Assembly: GCA_963835775.1 (NCBI GenBank)
Contig: CAWIHB010000025.1
Span: forward strand, 186,001 to 250,000
Origin: Palsa-504 sp963835775
GTDB taxonomy: Bacteria > Actinomycetota > Actinomycetes > Streptosporangiales > Streptosporangiaceae
DNA length: 64,000 bases
Direction: 5' to 3'
Under the pieces are notes generated by a model. It made no database searches. It saw only the letters and a list, made by a program, of their open reading frames with translations, and was not told the DNA's origin. Positions 15,950 through 25,526 of the stretch are shown piece after piece (position 1 is the first letter of the stretch; each line of letters opens with the position of its first letter). A program made the position numbers and the translations under genes.

Positions 15950-16837
15950 TCAGGCGGCAGCCAGCACACCCACCCGGCGGTCGGCGACCAGATGGCCGGG
16001 CGAGGTGCCGATGTACGAGCCGGACGTCGGCGCTACGTCGCGGTAGTCGCGGCCGGTCGCGACGGTGACGTAGCCGCCGTCCGTCCGGCAGCCGTGGCAC
16101 GGGTCGAACGCGACGGCCACGGCGTCGCGCGCTCTCGGCACGATCACCTCCACCCACGCGTGGGTGCCTCCCTGGCCGAGCAGATGTCCCGATACGTACC
16201 GGGCCGCGATCCCGGCGAGGCGGCACAGCGCGAGCATCACGTGCGCGAAGTCCTGGCAGACCCCGCGTCCGCCGGCCAGCGCCTGGGCGGCGGTGGTCCG
16301 CACCGACGTGACGCCGTACTCATAAGTGATCGCAGCCGATACGGCGGCACAGATCAGCTCGGCGCGCTCCAGCGGGCCGACGGCACGCCCGGCGACGTCG
16401 GCCGCCATGGCGCGCAGTCCCTCGTCGGCCGCGGTGAGCGGGGTGGGCCGCAGCAGGCGGGGGCTGCGCAGCGCCTCGGCCGGTAGCACGGTGGGCCCGT
16501 CGTCGCGCACCCGTTCGATTACGGCGGCCAGGCGGAATTCAACGACCTGCGTAACGCGCTCGGCGCGCAGCCAGGCCACGGCATTGCCGTACGCATCCCG
16601 GCGCAGGCGGCACCGGACCTGAGCACCACTGACCTCGAGCAGGTGCGCGCGCCGGTACTGATTACCGTGCCGGGCGGGTGGCACGATGACCAGCCGCTGC
16701 CGCAGCGACTCAACCGGCTGCTCATATTCGTAGCGGAAGCTCTGCTGGAGGACATAGTTGACGTGCCGGACGGCTCCGAGGTCAAGCATGCGGTGATCAA
16801 GCAGCGGCGCCCGCAGAACCTGGGGATCCAGCATCAT
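15950..16837 (-). CDS. Transglutaminase-like cysteine peptidase-fold protein
   Basis: 295 residues from ATG 16837, with an ATGA overlap with the upstream paralogue. An N-terminal beta domain (FRYEYEQPVESLRQRLVIVP) precedes the transglutaminase core. The catalytic triad is visible: Cys in GGRGVCQDFAHVML, His in GGTHAWVEVIVP and Asp in AVAFDPCHG. This family hydrolyses or transfers at amide bonds and is often cytosolic in bacteria; the substrate is unknown. It forms a two-gene unit with the next gene. Confidence 0.85.
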   Translation of the reverse strand: MMLDPQVLRAPLLDHRMLDLGAVRHVNYVLQQSFRYEYEQPVESLRQRLVIVPPARHGNQYRRAHLLEVSGAQVRCRLRRDAYGNAVAWLRAERVTQVVEFRLAAVIERVRDDGPTVLPAEALRSPRLLRPTPLTAADEGLRAMAADVAGRAVGPLERAELICAAVSAAITYEYGVTSVRTTAAQALAGGRGVCQDFAHVMLALCRLAGIAARYVSGHLLGQGGTHAWVEVIVPRARDAVAVAFDPCHGCRTDGGYVTVATGRDYRDVAPTSGSYIGTSPGHLVADRRVGVLAAA

Positions 16838-17649
16838 CCGGCGACCTCCTCCGCCTGGACCAGCATGGACTCCAGCAGCGGGCCGCCGAAGGTCGTGGCC
16901 ATCGCGACATCCGACGCATCGCGTCCCCGGCCGATCACGATGCGGCCCTTGCGCCGGATGTTGTTGCGGGGATCGAAGGTCCACCACCGGTCACCGAGCC
17001 ATGCTTCCATCCAGGCCGCGAAGTCCATCGGCGCCGGGTCCGGCGGGACATCGAGGTCAGGCAGGTAGCCGAAGACATAGCGGGCCGGGATGTTCAGCGC
17101 CCGGCAGAACGAGATCGCGAGGTGAGTGAAGTCACGGCAGACCCCGTGCCTGGCCTGGTTGACGTCCGCGGCGCTCGACAAGGCCGTCGTACTGCCGTAC
17201 CGGAAGGTCAGATGGCCGTGGACGTGGTCGCAGATCGCCTGCACCCGCCCGTAGCCAGGCGGCAGCCCGCCGAACCGGGACCAAGCCTCGCCGCCGAGCA
17301 CGTCGGGCAGGCAGTACCGGCTCGGCAGGGTATAGATGAGGGCCTCATCGGGCAGGGCATCGGGCGCGCACTCCGGTGCATCCTGGTCAGCGTCCTCGGT
17401 GGCGTCGGGGACCACGGCCACGGCGTGGTACCGGAAGCTCGACCTGCCTGCGGGCAGGACCGCGCGGACGCACGGGTTGCCGTACAGATCGGCGTAACCG
17501 CGGATCGCCATGGCCGGCTCGGACTCCCACTGCTCGCTCGCGACGGCAACCAGCCCGGATTCAATCGGTTTCACCTGGAAGATCACCGGTGTGCTGATCG
17601 CAGCCACGTAGGTGAAGTCGCATCCGACTCCGATCCGGCGCGTCTCCAT
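16834..17649 (-). CDS. Transglutaminase-like protein, His position replaced by Ala
   Basis: 271 residues from ATG 17649 (METRRIGVGCDFTYVA). The core motif ARHGVCRDFTHLAISFCR provides the Cys, and WWTFDPRNN the Asp. Between them the segment reads MDFAAWMEAWLGDRWWTFDP; the usual catalytic His before AW is Ala. I recall the same DFAAWME wording in relatives, so this may be a subfamily trait and not damage. It overlaps the downstream paralogue by four bases. Joint function with that intact paralogue, possibly as a regulatory or binding partner, is inferred. Confidence 0.82.
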   Translation of the reverse strand: METRRIGVGCDFTYVAAISTPVIFQVKPIESGLVAVASEQWESEPAMAIRGYADLYGNPCVRAVLPAGRSSFRYHAVAVVPDATEDADQDAPECAPDALPDEALIYTLPSRYCLPDVLGGEAWSRFGGLPPGYGRVQAICDHVHGHLTFRYGSTTALSSAADVNQARHGVCRDFTHLAISFCRALNIPARYVFGYLPDLDVPPDPAPMDFAAWMEAWLGDRWWTFDPRNNIRRKGRIVIGRGRDASDVAMATTFGGPLLESMLVQAEEVAG

Positions 17650-17712
17650 GGCCCCATGATCCCCGCCGGATGTTTCCCGCTGATTACGTCGGCGGCGGCT
17701 AGGGTCGGGAGC

Positions 17713-18057
17713 ATGGGGACGGCGCGGGAGGTGCTGCTGGCGGGGCGGGCGCGGGCGCTGCACCGGGTGGCCGCGCTGGAGCGGGAGTTCGCGGGGATCG
17801 CCGAGGCGGCGAGCGCGGGCGGGACGGACGACGAGCACGACCCGGAGGGCGCGACGCTGGCCTTCGAGCGGCAGCACGCGGCCGCGCTGCTCGAGGCGGC
17901 CCGGGAGCAGCTAGCGGCGGTCGACGCGGCGCTGGCCCGGGAAGCGGCCGGGCGCTACGGGCGGTGCGACGGGTGCGGGCAGCCCATCGGGGCGGACCGG
18001 CTGGCGGCCCGCCCGGCGGCGGCGCTGTGCATCCGCTGCGCCGCCGCAGCCCGGTAA
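17713..18057 (+). CDS. DksA/TraR-type C4 zinc-finger protein
   Basis: 114 residues from ATG 17713 (MGTAREVLLAGRARALHRVA). The first about 75 residues form an alpha-helical hairpin with an acidic tip (GGTDDEHDPEG), followed by the zinc finger CDGCGQPIGADRL then CIRCA near the C-terminus. DksA family members insert the coiled coil into the RNA polymerase secondary channel; the acidic tip is consistent with that. It is transcribed divergently from the transglutaminase pair. Confidence 0.82.
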   Translation: MGTAREVLLAGRARALHRVAALEREFAGIAEAASAGGTDDEHDPEGATLAFERQHAAALLEAAREQLAAVDAALAREAAGRYGRCDGCGQPIGADRLAARPAAALCIRCAAAAR

Positions 18058-18089
18058 GCTCCCGTGGCCGGCGGGGGCCATCGCGATGA

Positions 18090-18302
18090 CCAGCCCGGAC
18101 AGGGCGAGCAGACCAGTTCGGCCGGGTGGTACACGTTCAGCACCTGATCGCCCGGGGGCGGAGCAACGCGGAGCTGACCCTGAGCGAGGCCACGGTGAAG
18201 ACTCACGTGGCCAGGATCTTGACCAAACTCCAGTTGCGGGACCGGGTCCAGGCCGTCGTCCTGGCCTACGAAATCGGCCTGGTCAGTCAGGGCACCGCCT
18301 GA
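18090..18302 (+). pseudogene. LuxR/NarL-type HTH remnant
   Basis: The frame ending at TGA 18300-18302 reads VVHVQHLIARGRSNAELT, then LSEATVKTHVARILTKLQ and VVLAYEIGLVSQGTA. This is the DNA-binding end of a NarL/FixJ-type response regulator, but about five residues of the first helix of the HTH are missing between AEL and LSE (relatives have AEIAAELFLSE), and there is no receiver domain or start codon. It ends 12 nt before the acyl-CoA synthetase start. Confidence 0.7.
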
Positions 18303-18314
18303 CACCATAGGCGC

Positions 18315-20021
<1,707 letters not shown>

Positions 20022-20063
20022 CGGTCCGGACGGTCTAGCCAGCGCCATGACCCCTGTTCTAAT

Positions 20064-20107
20064 ATGAACGCATCTTCATGAACATGAGTTCATGATCGTA
20101 CGTTCAT
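20064..20107. promoter_or_regulatory. Nested palindromic operator, four ATGAAC half-sites
   Basis: The inner repeat CATGAAC-ATGA-GTTCATG (20077-20094) is perfect; an outer pair ATGAACG (20064-20070) and CGTTCAT (20101-20107) encloses it. Four ATGAAC half-sites in this arrangement suit two TetR dimers. A TAATAT (20060-20065) resembles a -10 box overlapping the outer arm. The site precedes the ABC remnant and tetR. Confidence 0.75.
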
Positions 20108-20120
20108 ACGGGAGGCTGGC

Positions 20121-20237
20121 GTGGCGCAGATCGAGGTCAGGGGACTGACCAAGGGCGGCGGCCTGATGCTGCTCGGCTACGCGGCGCTCTTCGCCGCGAC
20201 CGCCGTCTTGACTACACTCAGGCGCGATGTCACCTAG
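20121..20237 (+). pseudogene. ABC transporter deletion scar (ATPase start fused to permease end)
   Basis: The GTG at 20121 has a strong GGGAGG ribosome site and starts VAQIEVRGLTK, the exact beginning of a drug-exporter ABC ATPase. After residue 11 it passes directly into GGGLMLLGYAALFAATAVLT and ends TLRRDVT, the last helix and tail of an ABC-2 permease. Only 38 codons remain of what was presumably an ATPase-permease pair of about 1.7 kb. The tetR start lies inside its last codons in another frame, as expected for an old ATPase-permease-tetR operon. Confidence 0.75.
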
Positions 20238-20958
20238 GAAAGCCGGCGTCCTGCGCGACGGGGACGGGCAGAACCTGCGCGACCACCTGGTCGCCACGGC
20301 CGCGCGGTTGATCAGCCAGCGCGGCACCGGCGCGCTGACCGTCCGCGACATCGCCAGGGAGGCCCAGGTCGCCGACGGCGTCCTCTACAACTACTTCGAG
20401 GACAAGGAAGACCTGCTGGCCAACGCCCTGCTGGCCCATGTGGCCTCAGTCATGGGCAGCGCGCCGCCGCTGCTGCCCGAGCCAGGCATCGGCACCCTGG
20501 CGGAGAACCTGCAGCGGTTCATCGAGGGCGGCCTCGAGGTCCTCATCCGGGTCACGCCCGCCTTCGCCGGGCTGTTCACCCAGCCGAAGGTGCTGGTCCG
20601 GTTTCACGCCATGCTCGGCGGCAACGCCGCCTTCGGTGCGGAGCCGCCGGACCGCCACCGGGCCTCCGCCGAGAAGGCCGCCGGAACCGGGGAGCACGGC
20701 CGCGGGCTCCCGGACATGCTGTCCGCCTACCTGCGCGCGGAGCAGCGGATCGGCCGCGTCGCCGCGGCTGCCGACATCGACGCCGCGGTCATCCTGATCG
20801 TGGGCGCGATCCACGGCCAGGTGCTCCCCCAGCTCATCTTCAGCCCGCCCGGCGCCGTGATCACCGTCTCCCCCGACGTCCCCGGACGGCTGGCCGACAC
20901 GATTCTGGCCGGCCTCGAGCCCCCGCCTGGTCCTGCGGCCCCGGCTCCGGCCGGATAG
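20227..20958 (+). CDS. TetR-family repressor
   Basis: 243 residues from ATG 20227. The N-terminal HTH (LISQRGTGALTVRDIAREAQ, then VADGVLYNYFEDKEDLL) is canonical; the C-terminal ligand domain runs to a Pro/Ala tail. The start overlaps the end of the ABC remnant, and a nested palindrome 120 nt upstream is the likely operator, so it probably represses its own operon. Its former target exporter has been deleted, leaving the regulator without an adjacent structural gene. Confidence 0.88.
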   Translation: MSPRKAGVLRDGDGQNLRDHLVATAARLISQRGTGALTVRDIAREAQVADGVLYNYFEDKEDLLANALLAHVASVMGSAPPLLPEPGIGTLAENLQRFIEGGLEVLIRVTPAFAGLFTQPKVLVRFHAMLGGNAAFGAEPPDRHRASAEKAAGTGEHGRGLPDMLSAYLRAEQRIGRVAAAADIDAAVILIVGAIHGQVLPQLIFSPPGAVITVSPDVPGRLADTILAGLEPPPGPAAPAPAG

Positions 20959-21051
20959 TGGGTATTCCGCCCCGCGGAAGCGCCGTACGGGCCAGAACGA
21001 TGGACAGGAGCGGGGTCAAGCGAGCACCGGACCCCATCCGGGCGGCTCGCC

Positions 21052-21113
21052 CAACGACGTCGTTGCCACAACGACGCGCACCAGACGACGTGGTTGTCAC
21101 AACGACGTCGTGG
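21052..21113. repeat. Two 14-bp palindromes in a convergent intergenic region
   Basis: CAACGACGTCGTTG (21052-21065) is a perfect palindrome; a near copy CAACGACGTCGTGG sits at 21100-21113. Between them lies GTTGTCACAAC, another small inverted repeat. They lie between the stops of tetR and the nickel permease and could act as a two-way terminator or a protein site. Confidence 0.5.
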
Positions 21114-21138
21114 CCGTAATACGTCTGCGGCGGGCGTC

Positions 21139-22251
21139 CTATTCGGGGGTTTCGGGGAGCGGGCGGGAGGACTCCCACTTCTGCTCGATGCGGCCGAAGC
21201 GCCAGATGGCCAGGGCGACGATCCAGGTCACCACGAACACCCCGACGATGAACAGCCCGGCGGTGTTGATGTTGAAGTCCTGCATGAACGACCAGAACGA
21301 GCCGGTGCGGCTGGTGTCCTGGGCCAGCAGGCCCAGCAGCTCCACCGCGCCGATGAACACGGCCACGAACACCGACAGGCCGGTGATGGTGAGGTTGTAG
21401 TAGACCTTGCGGACCGGCTTGGCGAAGGCCCAGTCGTAGGCGAAGTTCATGAAGCAGCCGTCAGCCGCGTCGAACAGGCTCATCCCGGCGGCGAACAGGA
21501 TGGGCAGCGACAAGATGGCGTAGAACGGCAGGCCGCCGACCACGGCGGTGCCCGCCAGGACCAGCAGCGCGACCTCGGTGGCGGTGTCGAAGCCCAGGCC
21601 GAACAGGAAGCCGATCGGGTACATCTTCCACGGGGTGTCGACCCGCCGGGCCAGCGGGCCGAGGAACCGGTTCATCAGGCCGCGCTTGTTCAGCTGGGCC
21701 TCGAGTTCCTCGTCGTCGTAGGCGCCGGTCCGCATCTCGCGGAAGACCTTGATGATCCCGGCCAGGATGACGATGTTGAACGCGGCGATCAGGAACAGGA
21801 AGAACCCCGATACGCAGGTCCCGATGATGTTCGCGGTGTGCTGCAGCTGCGAGTTGCCGTCCTTGACCTGCTCATCCAGGCCGCGGATGCCGAAGTTGAG
21901 CAGCACGGCCAGCGCGAACACCACGCTGGAGTGGCCCAACGAGAAGAAGAACCCCACCGAAAGCGGCCGCTTGCCCTCGCTGACCAGCTTGCGGGTGGTG
22001 TTGTCGATGGCCGCGATGTGGTCGGCGTCGAACGCATGCCGCATGCCCAGGGTGTAGGCCAGCGCCCCGGTCCCCACCCCGAACACCGTCGTCTTGCCGA
22101 TGTGGTAGTGACCGCCCAGCGCGGCGGCCAGCATCCCCCAGCCCAGGACGTTCAGCCCGGCCACCGCCGCGACCATGCCGCCGACGCGGGCCCACTCGGC
22201 CGGGCTCAGCGCCCGGCGGATCTGCTGCAGACGGGCACTCGGGTCGGCCAT
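21139..22251 (-). CDS. Nickel/cobalt permease, NicT/HoxN family
   Basis: 370 residues from ATG 22251 (MADPSARLQQIRRALS), with GGAGGGGG upstream; longer starts would run into the operator. A polytopic inner-membrane importer for Ni2+ (or Co2+). The family signature is present: RHAFDADHIAAIDN (HX4DH), LGHSSVVF, a FGLGFDTATEVALL segment and GMSLFDAADG. The conserved histidines bind the metal. It is monocistronic. A perfect Nur box 79 nt upstream predicts nickel-dependent repression, which favours nickel as substrate. Confidence 0.92.
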   Translation of the reverse strand: MADPSARLQQIRRALSPAEWARVGGMVAAVAGLNVLGWGMLAAALGGHYHIGKTTVFGVGTGALAYTLGMRHAFDADHIAAIDNTTRKLVSEGKRPLSVGFFFSLGHSSVVFALAVLLNFGIRGLDEQVKDGNSQLQHTANIIGTCVSGFFLFLIAAFNIVILAGIIKVFREMRTGAYDDEELEAQLNKRGLMNRFLGPLARRVDTPWKMYPIGFLFGLGFDTATEVALLVLAGTAVVGGLPFYAILSLPILFAAGMSLFDAADGCFMNFAYDWAFAKPVRKVYYNLTITGLSVFVAVFIGAVELLGLLAQDTSRTGSFWSFMQDFNINTAGLFIVGVFVVTWIVALAIWRFGRIEQKWESSRPLPETPE

Positions 22252-22329
22252 CGGTCCCCCTCCTGGCAGCGTTCCTCGCAGCGTTCTTGGCAGTGGCCTG
22301 CATGTCCTGTTCCACCAGTCTAGGAGCAA

Positions 22330-22346
22330 TTGCAAATGAGTTGCAA
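22330..22346. promoter_or_regulatory. Nur (nickel uptake regulator) box
   Basis: TTGCAAATGAGTTGCAA matches the Streptomyces Nur consensus tTGCaa-N5-ttGCAA exactly. It lies 79 nt upstream of the nickel permease start. The nur gene itself is not in the window. Confidence 0.82.
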
Positions 22347-22401
22347 TAACGGCCAGGGTGCATGTACTGGTGAGGTGGCCGGGGCCGGGGAGGGGCTGAG
22401 G

Positions 22402-23343
22402 TCAGCTGGTGACGTCGGCCGAGGTGAAGCGGGCCCAGGCGAAGGAGCCGAACAGGACCACGTACACGGCGAACGACAGCAGGCCCTTGAGCAGGGTGGA
22501 GGTGTCGACCGGGACGCGCAGCAGCGCGTCGAACGACAGCCACCAGTGCGTGGGCAGGTACGGGCCGACGGCCGCAAGCTGCGGCACGTTGTCGACCACC
22601 TCGCTGGTCACCACCAGGATCGCGATGGCCGCGATGGCGCCGATGGCGTGCTCGGTCAGGGTCGAGATGGCCAGCCCGATCGCGCCGAGCGCGGCCATGG
22701 CCGCGGCCACGTACAAGGTGACGAACAGCACCCGGAGCAGGCCCTCGGCCAGCGGCACGGTGCTGCCCGAGAGCAGGGTCACCGGCCCGACCGGGAACAG
22801 CGCGGCGCCCACGACCAGCGCCACCGCGGACACGATGAACGTCGCGCACAGCCCGAACACCGCGATCGTGACGAACTTGACCGCCAGCAGCCTGGTCCGC
22901 CCGGCCGGCACGGCGAGCAGGTAGCGCAGCGTCCCGTAGCCGGCCTCGCCGGCCACCGAGTCCCCGGCCACCACGGCCACCACGACCGGCAGGACCAGGA
23001 TGAGCAGCGTGCTCAGCGCGATGAACGACAGGAACACCCCGTTGCCGGCCAGCTGGTTGAAGAAGGCCGCCCCGGGGCCGTTCCCGCCGCCCTGCGGGTG
23101 CGGCGCGGCCAGCCGCAGGGCGATCCCGATGACGACGGGGAACACCGCGGTGACGGCCAGCAGGACCAGGTTCCGCCTGCGCCGGAAGACCAGCCGCAGC
23201 TCCGCGCCGAACAACCGGGCAGTACCCCCTCGGGGGGAGCGATCCCCTCCAGACCCCCCCTGCTCCTGGGGGGACCCATCCCCCCAGACCCCCCTTGGGG
23301 GGGACGAGCCCCCCGGGTCCCTGACGTGTTCAGCTGTCGACAT
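22402..23343 (-). CDS. ABC-2 type exporter permease
   Basis: 313 residues from ATG 23343, overlapping the ATPase gene by 14 bases. Six hydrophobic helices follow an N-terminal soluble segment (LVLLAVTAVFPVVIGIAL, TLLILVLPVVVAVVAGDSVA and others); GEAGYGTLRYLLAVPAGRTR is typical of ABC-2 permeases. The C-terminus FAWARFTSADVTS is also typical. Residues of about 9-42 (GGSSPPRGVWGDGSPQEQGG) are encoded by a G/C-run element and look inserted. It works with the adjacent ATPase. Confidence 0.88.
   Translation of the reverse strand: MSTAEHVRDPGGSSPPRGVWGDGSPQEQGGSGGDRSPRGGTARLFGAELRLVFRRRRNLVLLAVTAVFPVVIGIALRLAAPHPQGGGNGPGAAFFNQLAGNGVFLSFIALSTLLILVLPVVVAVVAGDSVAGEAGYGTLRYLLAVPAGRTRLLAVKFVTIAVFGLCATFIVSAVALVVGAALFPVGPVTLLSGSTVPLAEGLLRVLFVTLYVAAAMAALGAIGLAISTLTEHAIGAIAAIAILVVTSEVVDNVPQLAAVGPYLPTHWWLSFDALLRVPVDTSTLLKGLLSFAVYVVLFGSFAWARFTSADVTS
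23224..23322. repeat. G/C-run element inside the permease N-terminus
   Basis: A cluster of C5-C7 and G5-G7 runs with self-complementary blocks (for example gggggggacgagccccccggg-like order near 23297-23316). Composition is unlike the flanking coding DNA. A similar block occurs at 49227-49334. It is translated in frame here. Confidence 0.55.
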
Positions 23344-24259
23344 CGAAGCCCTCCCCGGTCAGGCCGACGAACAGGTCCTCCAGGCTGGGCGAGGCGACCG
23401 CGAAGCCGCGGACCCCGACGCCGGCCTGGACGAGCTCGGCGCACACGTGTTCCGGCTCAGCCGCCCCCAGCGCGGCCGAGGCTTCGTCCGTCCCGGCCTG
23501 CGGGTCGGCCAGGCCCAGGCCGGCAAACACCTTGACCGCGCCATCGGGGTCGGCGGTCTGCACCACGACCCGGGCGGCGCCGGTGCGGCGCAGCTCGGGC
23601 AGTGGGCCCTGGAAGACCAGCCGCCCGGTGCGCATCACCCCGACGTGCGTGCAGACCTGCTCGACCTCGGCCAGCAGGTGCGAGGAGACGAACACGGTGG
23701 TGCCGTCGGCGGCGATCTGCCGCACCAGGGCCCGGACCTCCCGGGTGCCCTGCGGGTCGAGCCCGTTGGTGGGCTCATCGAGGATGATCAGCTCGCGGGG
23801 CCGCAGCAGGCTGGCCGCGATGGCCAGCCGCTGTTTCATGCCCAGTGAGTAGTGGCGGTACCGCTTCTTCGCCGCGGTGAGCAGGCCCACCCGGTCCAGC
23901 GCGGCGCCGATCCGGGCCTGGGCGGTGCGCGGATCGGCGGTGCGGTCCGCCGCGTCGTAGCGGGCCAGGTTGTCCTGGCCGGACAGGAACGGGTAGAAGG
24001 CCGGCCCTTCGACCAGGGATCCGACCCGGTGCAGGACCCGGGTGGCGCCGTCCGGCATCGGCACGCCGAGCAGCTCGGCCTGACCGCTGGTGGGGAAGGC
24101 CAGGCCGAGCAGCATCCGGATCGTGGTGGTCTTGCCCGATCCGTTCGGGCCGAGGAAGCCGTACACCGAGCCGGCCGGGACGGCCAGGTCGACGTGATCG
24201 ACGGCCAGCTGGCCGCCGCGGAACCGCTTGGTCAGCCCGCGGGACGAGATCGCGGTCAA
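23330..24259 (-). CDS. ABC exporter ATP-binding protein
   Basis: 309 residues from ATG 24259, an ATGA overlap with the LolA-like gene. Walker A GFLGPNGSGKTTTIRM, signature HYSLGMKQRLAIA, Walker B ELIILDEPTNGLDPQG and the H-loop SSHLLAEVEQ are all intact. The C-terminal about 80 residues have the usual extension ending SPSLEDLFVGLTGEGFDVDS. It energises the permease encoded just downstream. The substrate is unknown. Confidence 0.93.
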   Translation of the reverse strand: MTAISSRGLTKRFRGGQLAVDHVDLAVPAGSVYGFLGPNGSGKTTTIRMLLGLAFPTSGQAELLGVPMPDGATRVLHRVGSLVEGPAFYPFLSGQDNLARYDAADRTADPRTAQARIGAALDRVGLLTAAKKRYRHYSLGMKQRLAIAASLLRPRELIILDEPTNGLDPQGTREVRALVRQIAADGTTVFVSSHLLAEVEQVCTHVGVMRTGRLVFQGPLPELRRTGAARVVVQTADPDGAVKVFAGLGLADPQAGTDEASAALGAAEPEHVCAELVQAGVGVRGFAVASPSLEDLFVGLTGEGFDVDS

Positions 24260-25389
24260 GGTGTCCCTGCTGAGCCGGCCGCGGCGTACAGCACGCTGGG
24301 CTGCACCGCGCCGAGGTACGTGCGGCCGGTGCTGGTCATCAGGACCGAGACCAGGCTGGTGCGCAGCAGCCTGCCGCTGCCCCAGGTGCCGCTCACCGGA
24401 GTGGCCGCGCCGAGCAGGGCGTTGACGACCGCACCGCTGTCACCGGCCCCGCCGTTGACCGAGACCGGGCCGCCCGAGCCGGGCGGCACTTTTCCAGGCG
24501 TCAGGACGGAGGAGGGCAGCTCGAGCACGGTCAGCCAGCCGGAGCCGATCGAGCTGACGTCCGGCGCGGCCTGACCGGTGGAGGCCCCTGTATCCCCGCC
24601 GTTCATGCTCACGTGGCTGATCTTGGCGCCGGGCGGCGGGGTGAAGGTGAGCTCGGCGGGCGCCGGGGTCACGAACTGGATGGAGGTGTAGCCGACCTGG
24701 AACGCCGGGGTGCTGGCCCCGCGGGCGAACACCTGCAGCCGGAGCGGCACGCCGTTGCTGCCGTCGATGGCGATGACCACCTGGCCGACCAGCGACCGGG
24801 AATCCTTGGGCGCCAGCACCAGCTCGTAGGCGGCCTGGCCGGCCACGCTGACGTTGCTGGCCACGCTGACCGCGGTGGTCTTACCGACCCGGGCCAGCAC
24901 CTGCTGGGCGGCCTGCTGCGGGGTCAGGGCCTGCACCTGCGGCGGCACCGGGGCGGCCTTTTCCGGCGGCAGCGAGTACTCGGTGACCGAGTTGGCCGTG
25001 CTCTGCCACAGCCAGGCGGTGCCGCCGTCCCTGATCAGGTCGCTCTCGCTCTCCGGCTCGGGCGCCGCCAGCCGGAAGTGAGCCTGGTCGGCGTACCACA
25101 CCTTGACCGTGTGCGATCCGGTCAGCAGCGAAGCCAGTGACGTGGGGCTGGCCGTGCCGGGCAGGCTGGGCAGGCCGAACGAGGCGGTCTCGACCACGGT
25201 GCCGGTCAGCGGCGGCGTCTTGCTGCTGCCCGCCTCGGCGAGCAGCTGAGCCGGGGTGCGCGCGGGCAGCCCGGGAGCCGCCTGAGCCGCCGAGATCAGC
25301 GACCCGGCCAGCACACCACCGGTGATAACCAGCGCGCCCGCGGGGACCGCCCACCGGGCCCGCCGCGAGAGCCTTACTACTCCAGCCAT
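24256..25389 (-). CDS. LolA/RseB-like secreted lipoprotein-carrier-fold protein
   Basis: 377 residues from ATG 25389. The N-terminal membrane or signal segment (WAVPAGALVITGGVLAGSLI) is followed by a DUF2092/LolA-type beta fold: TPAQLLAEAGSSKTPPLTGT, HTVKVWYADQAHFRLA, GTAWLWQSTANSVTEY, YELVLAPKDSRSLVGQVVIA and STPAFQVGYTSIQF. It has the usual C-terminal segment on stretching to 377 residues. It is first gene of a unit with the ABC exporter and divergent from a two-component system, a common arrangement for envelope stress loci. Lipid binding is inferred from the fold only. Confidence 0.82.
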   Translation of the reverse strand: MAGVVRLSRRARWAVPAGALVITGGVLAGSLISAAQAAPGLPARTPAQLLAEAGSSKTPPLTGTVVETASFGLPSLPGTASPTSLASLLTGSHTVKVWYADQAHFRLAAPEPESESDLIRDGGTAWLWQSTANSVTEYSLPPEKAAPVPPQVQALTPQQAAQQVLARVGKTTAVSVASNVSVAGQAAYELVLAPKDSRSLVGQVVIAIDGSNGVPLRLQVFARGASTPAFQVGYTSIQFVTPAPAELTFTPPPGAKISHVSMNGGDTGASTGQAAPDVSSIGSGWLTVLELPSSVLTPGKVPPGSGGPVSVNGGAGDSGAVVNALLGAATPVSGTWGSGRLLRTSLVSVLMTSTGRTYLGAVQPSVLYAAAGSAGTP

Positions 25390-25445
25390 GACACCTCACC
25401 CGTAATCCGGAGCGTACCCCCGGGTCCAGGATGCAGCGCGGTCCC

Positions 25446-25490
25446 TGTGAGCACCCTGAGAGGGGGAACTGTGAGCACCCTGAGAGGGGG
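25446..25490. promoter_or_regulatory. Two 21-bp direct repeats in a divergent promoter
   Basis: tgtgagcaccctgagaggggg occurs at 25446-25466 and again at 25470-25490, a 24-bp period (just over two helical turns). It lies between the LolA-like operon and the response regulator gene. OmpR-type regulators bind direct repeats, so this is a good candidate site for the adjacent regulator. Confidence 0.6.
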
Positions 25491-25526
25491 GCAGGACTAG
25501 CCGCCGGCGTGCGCCACACTGGTGGG

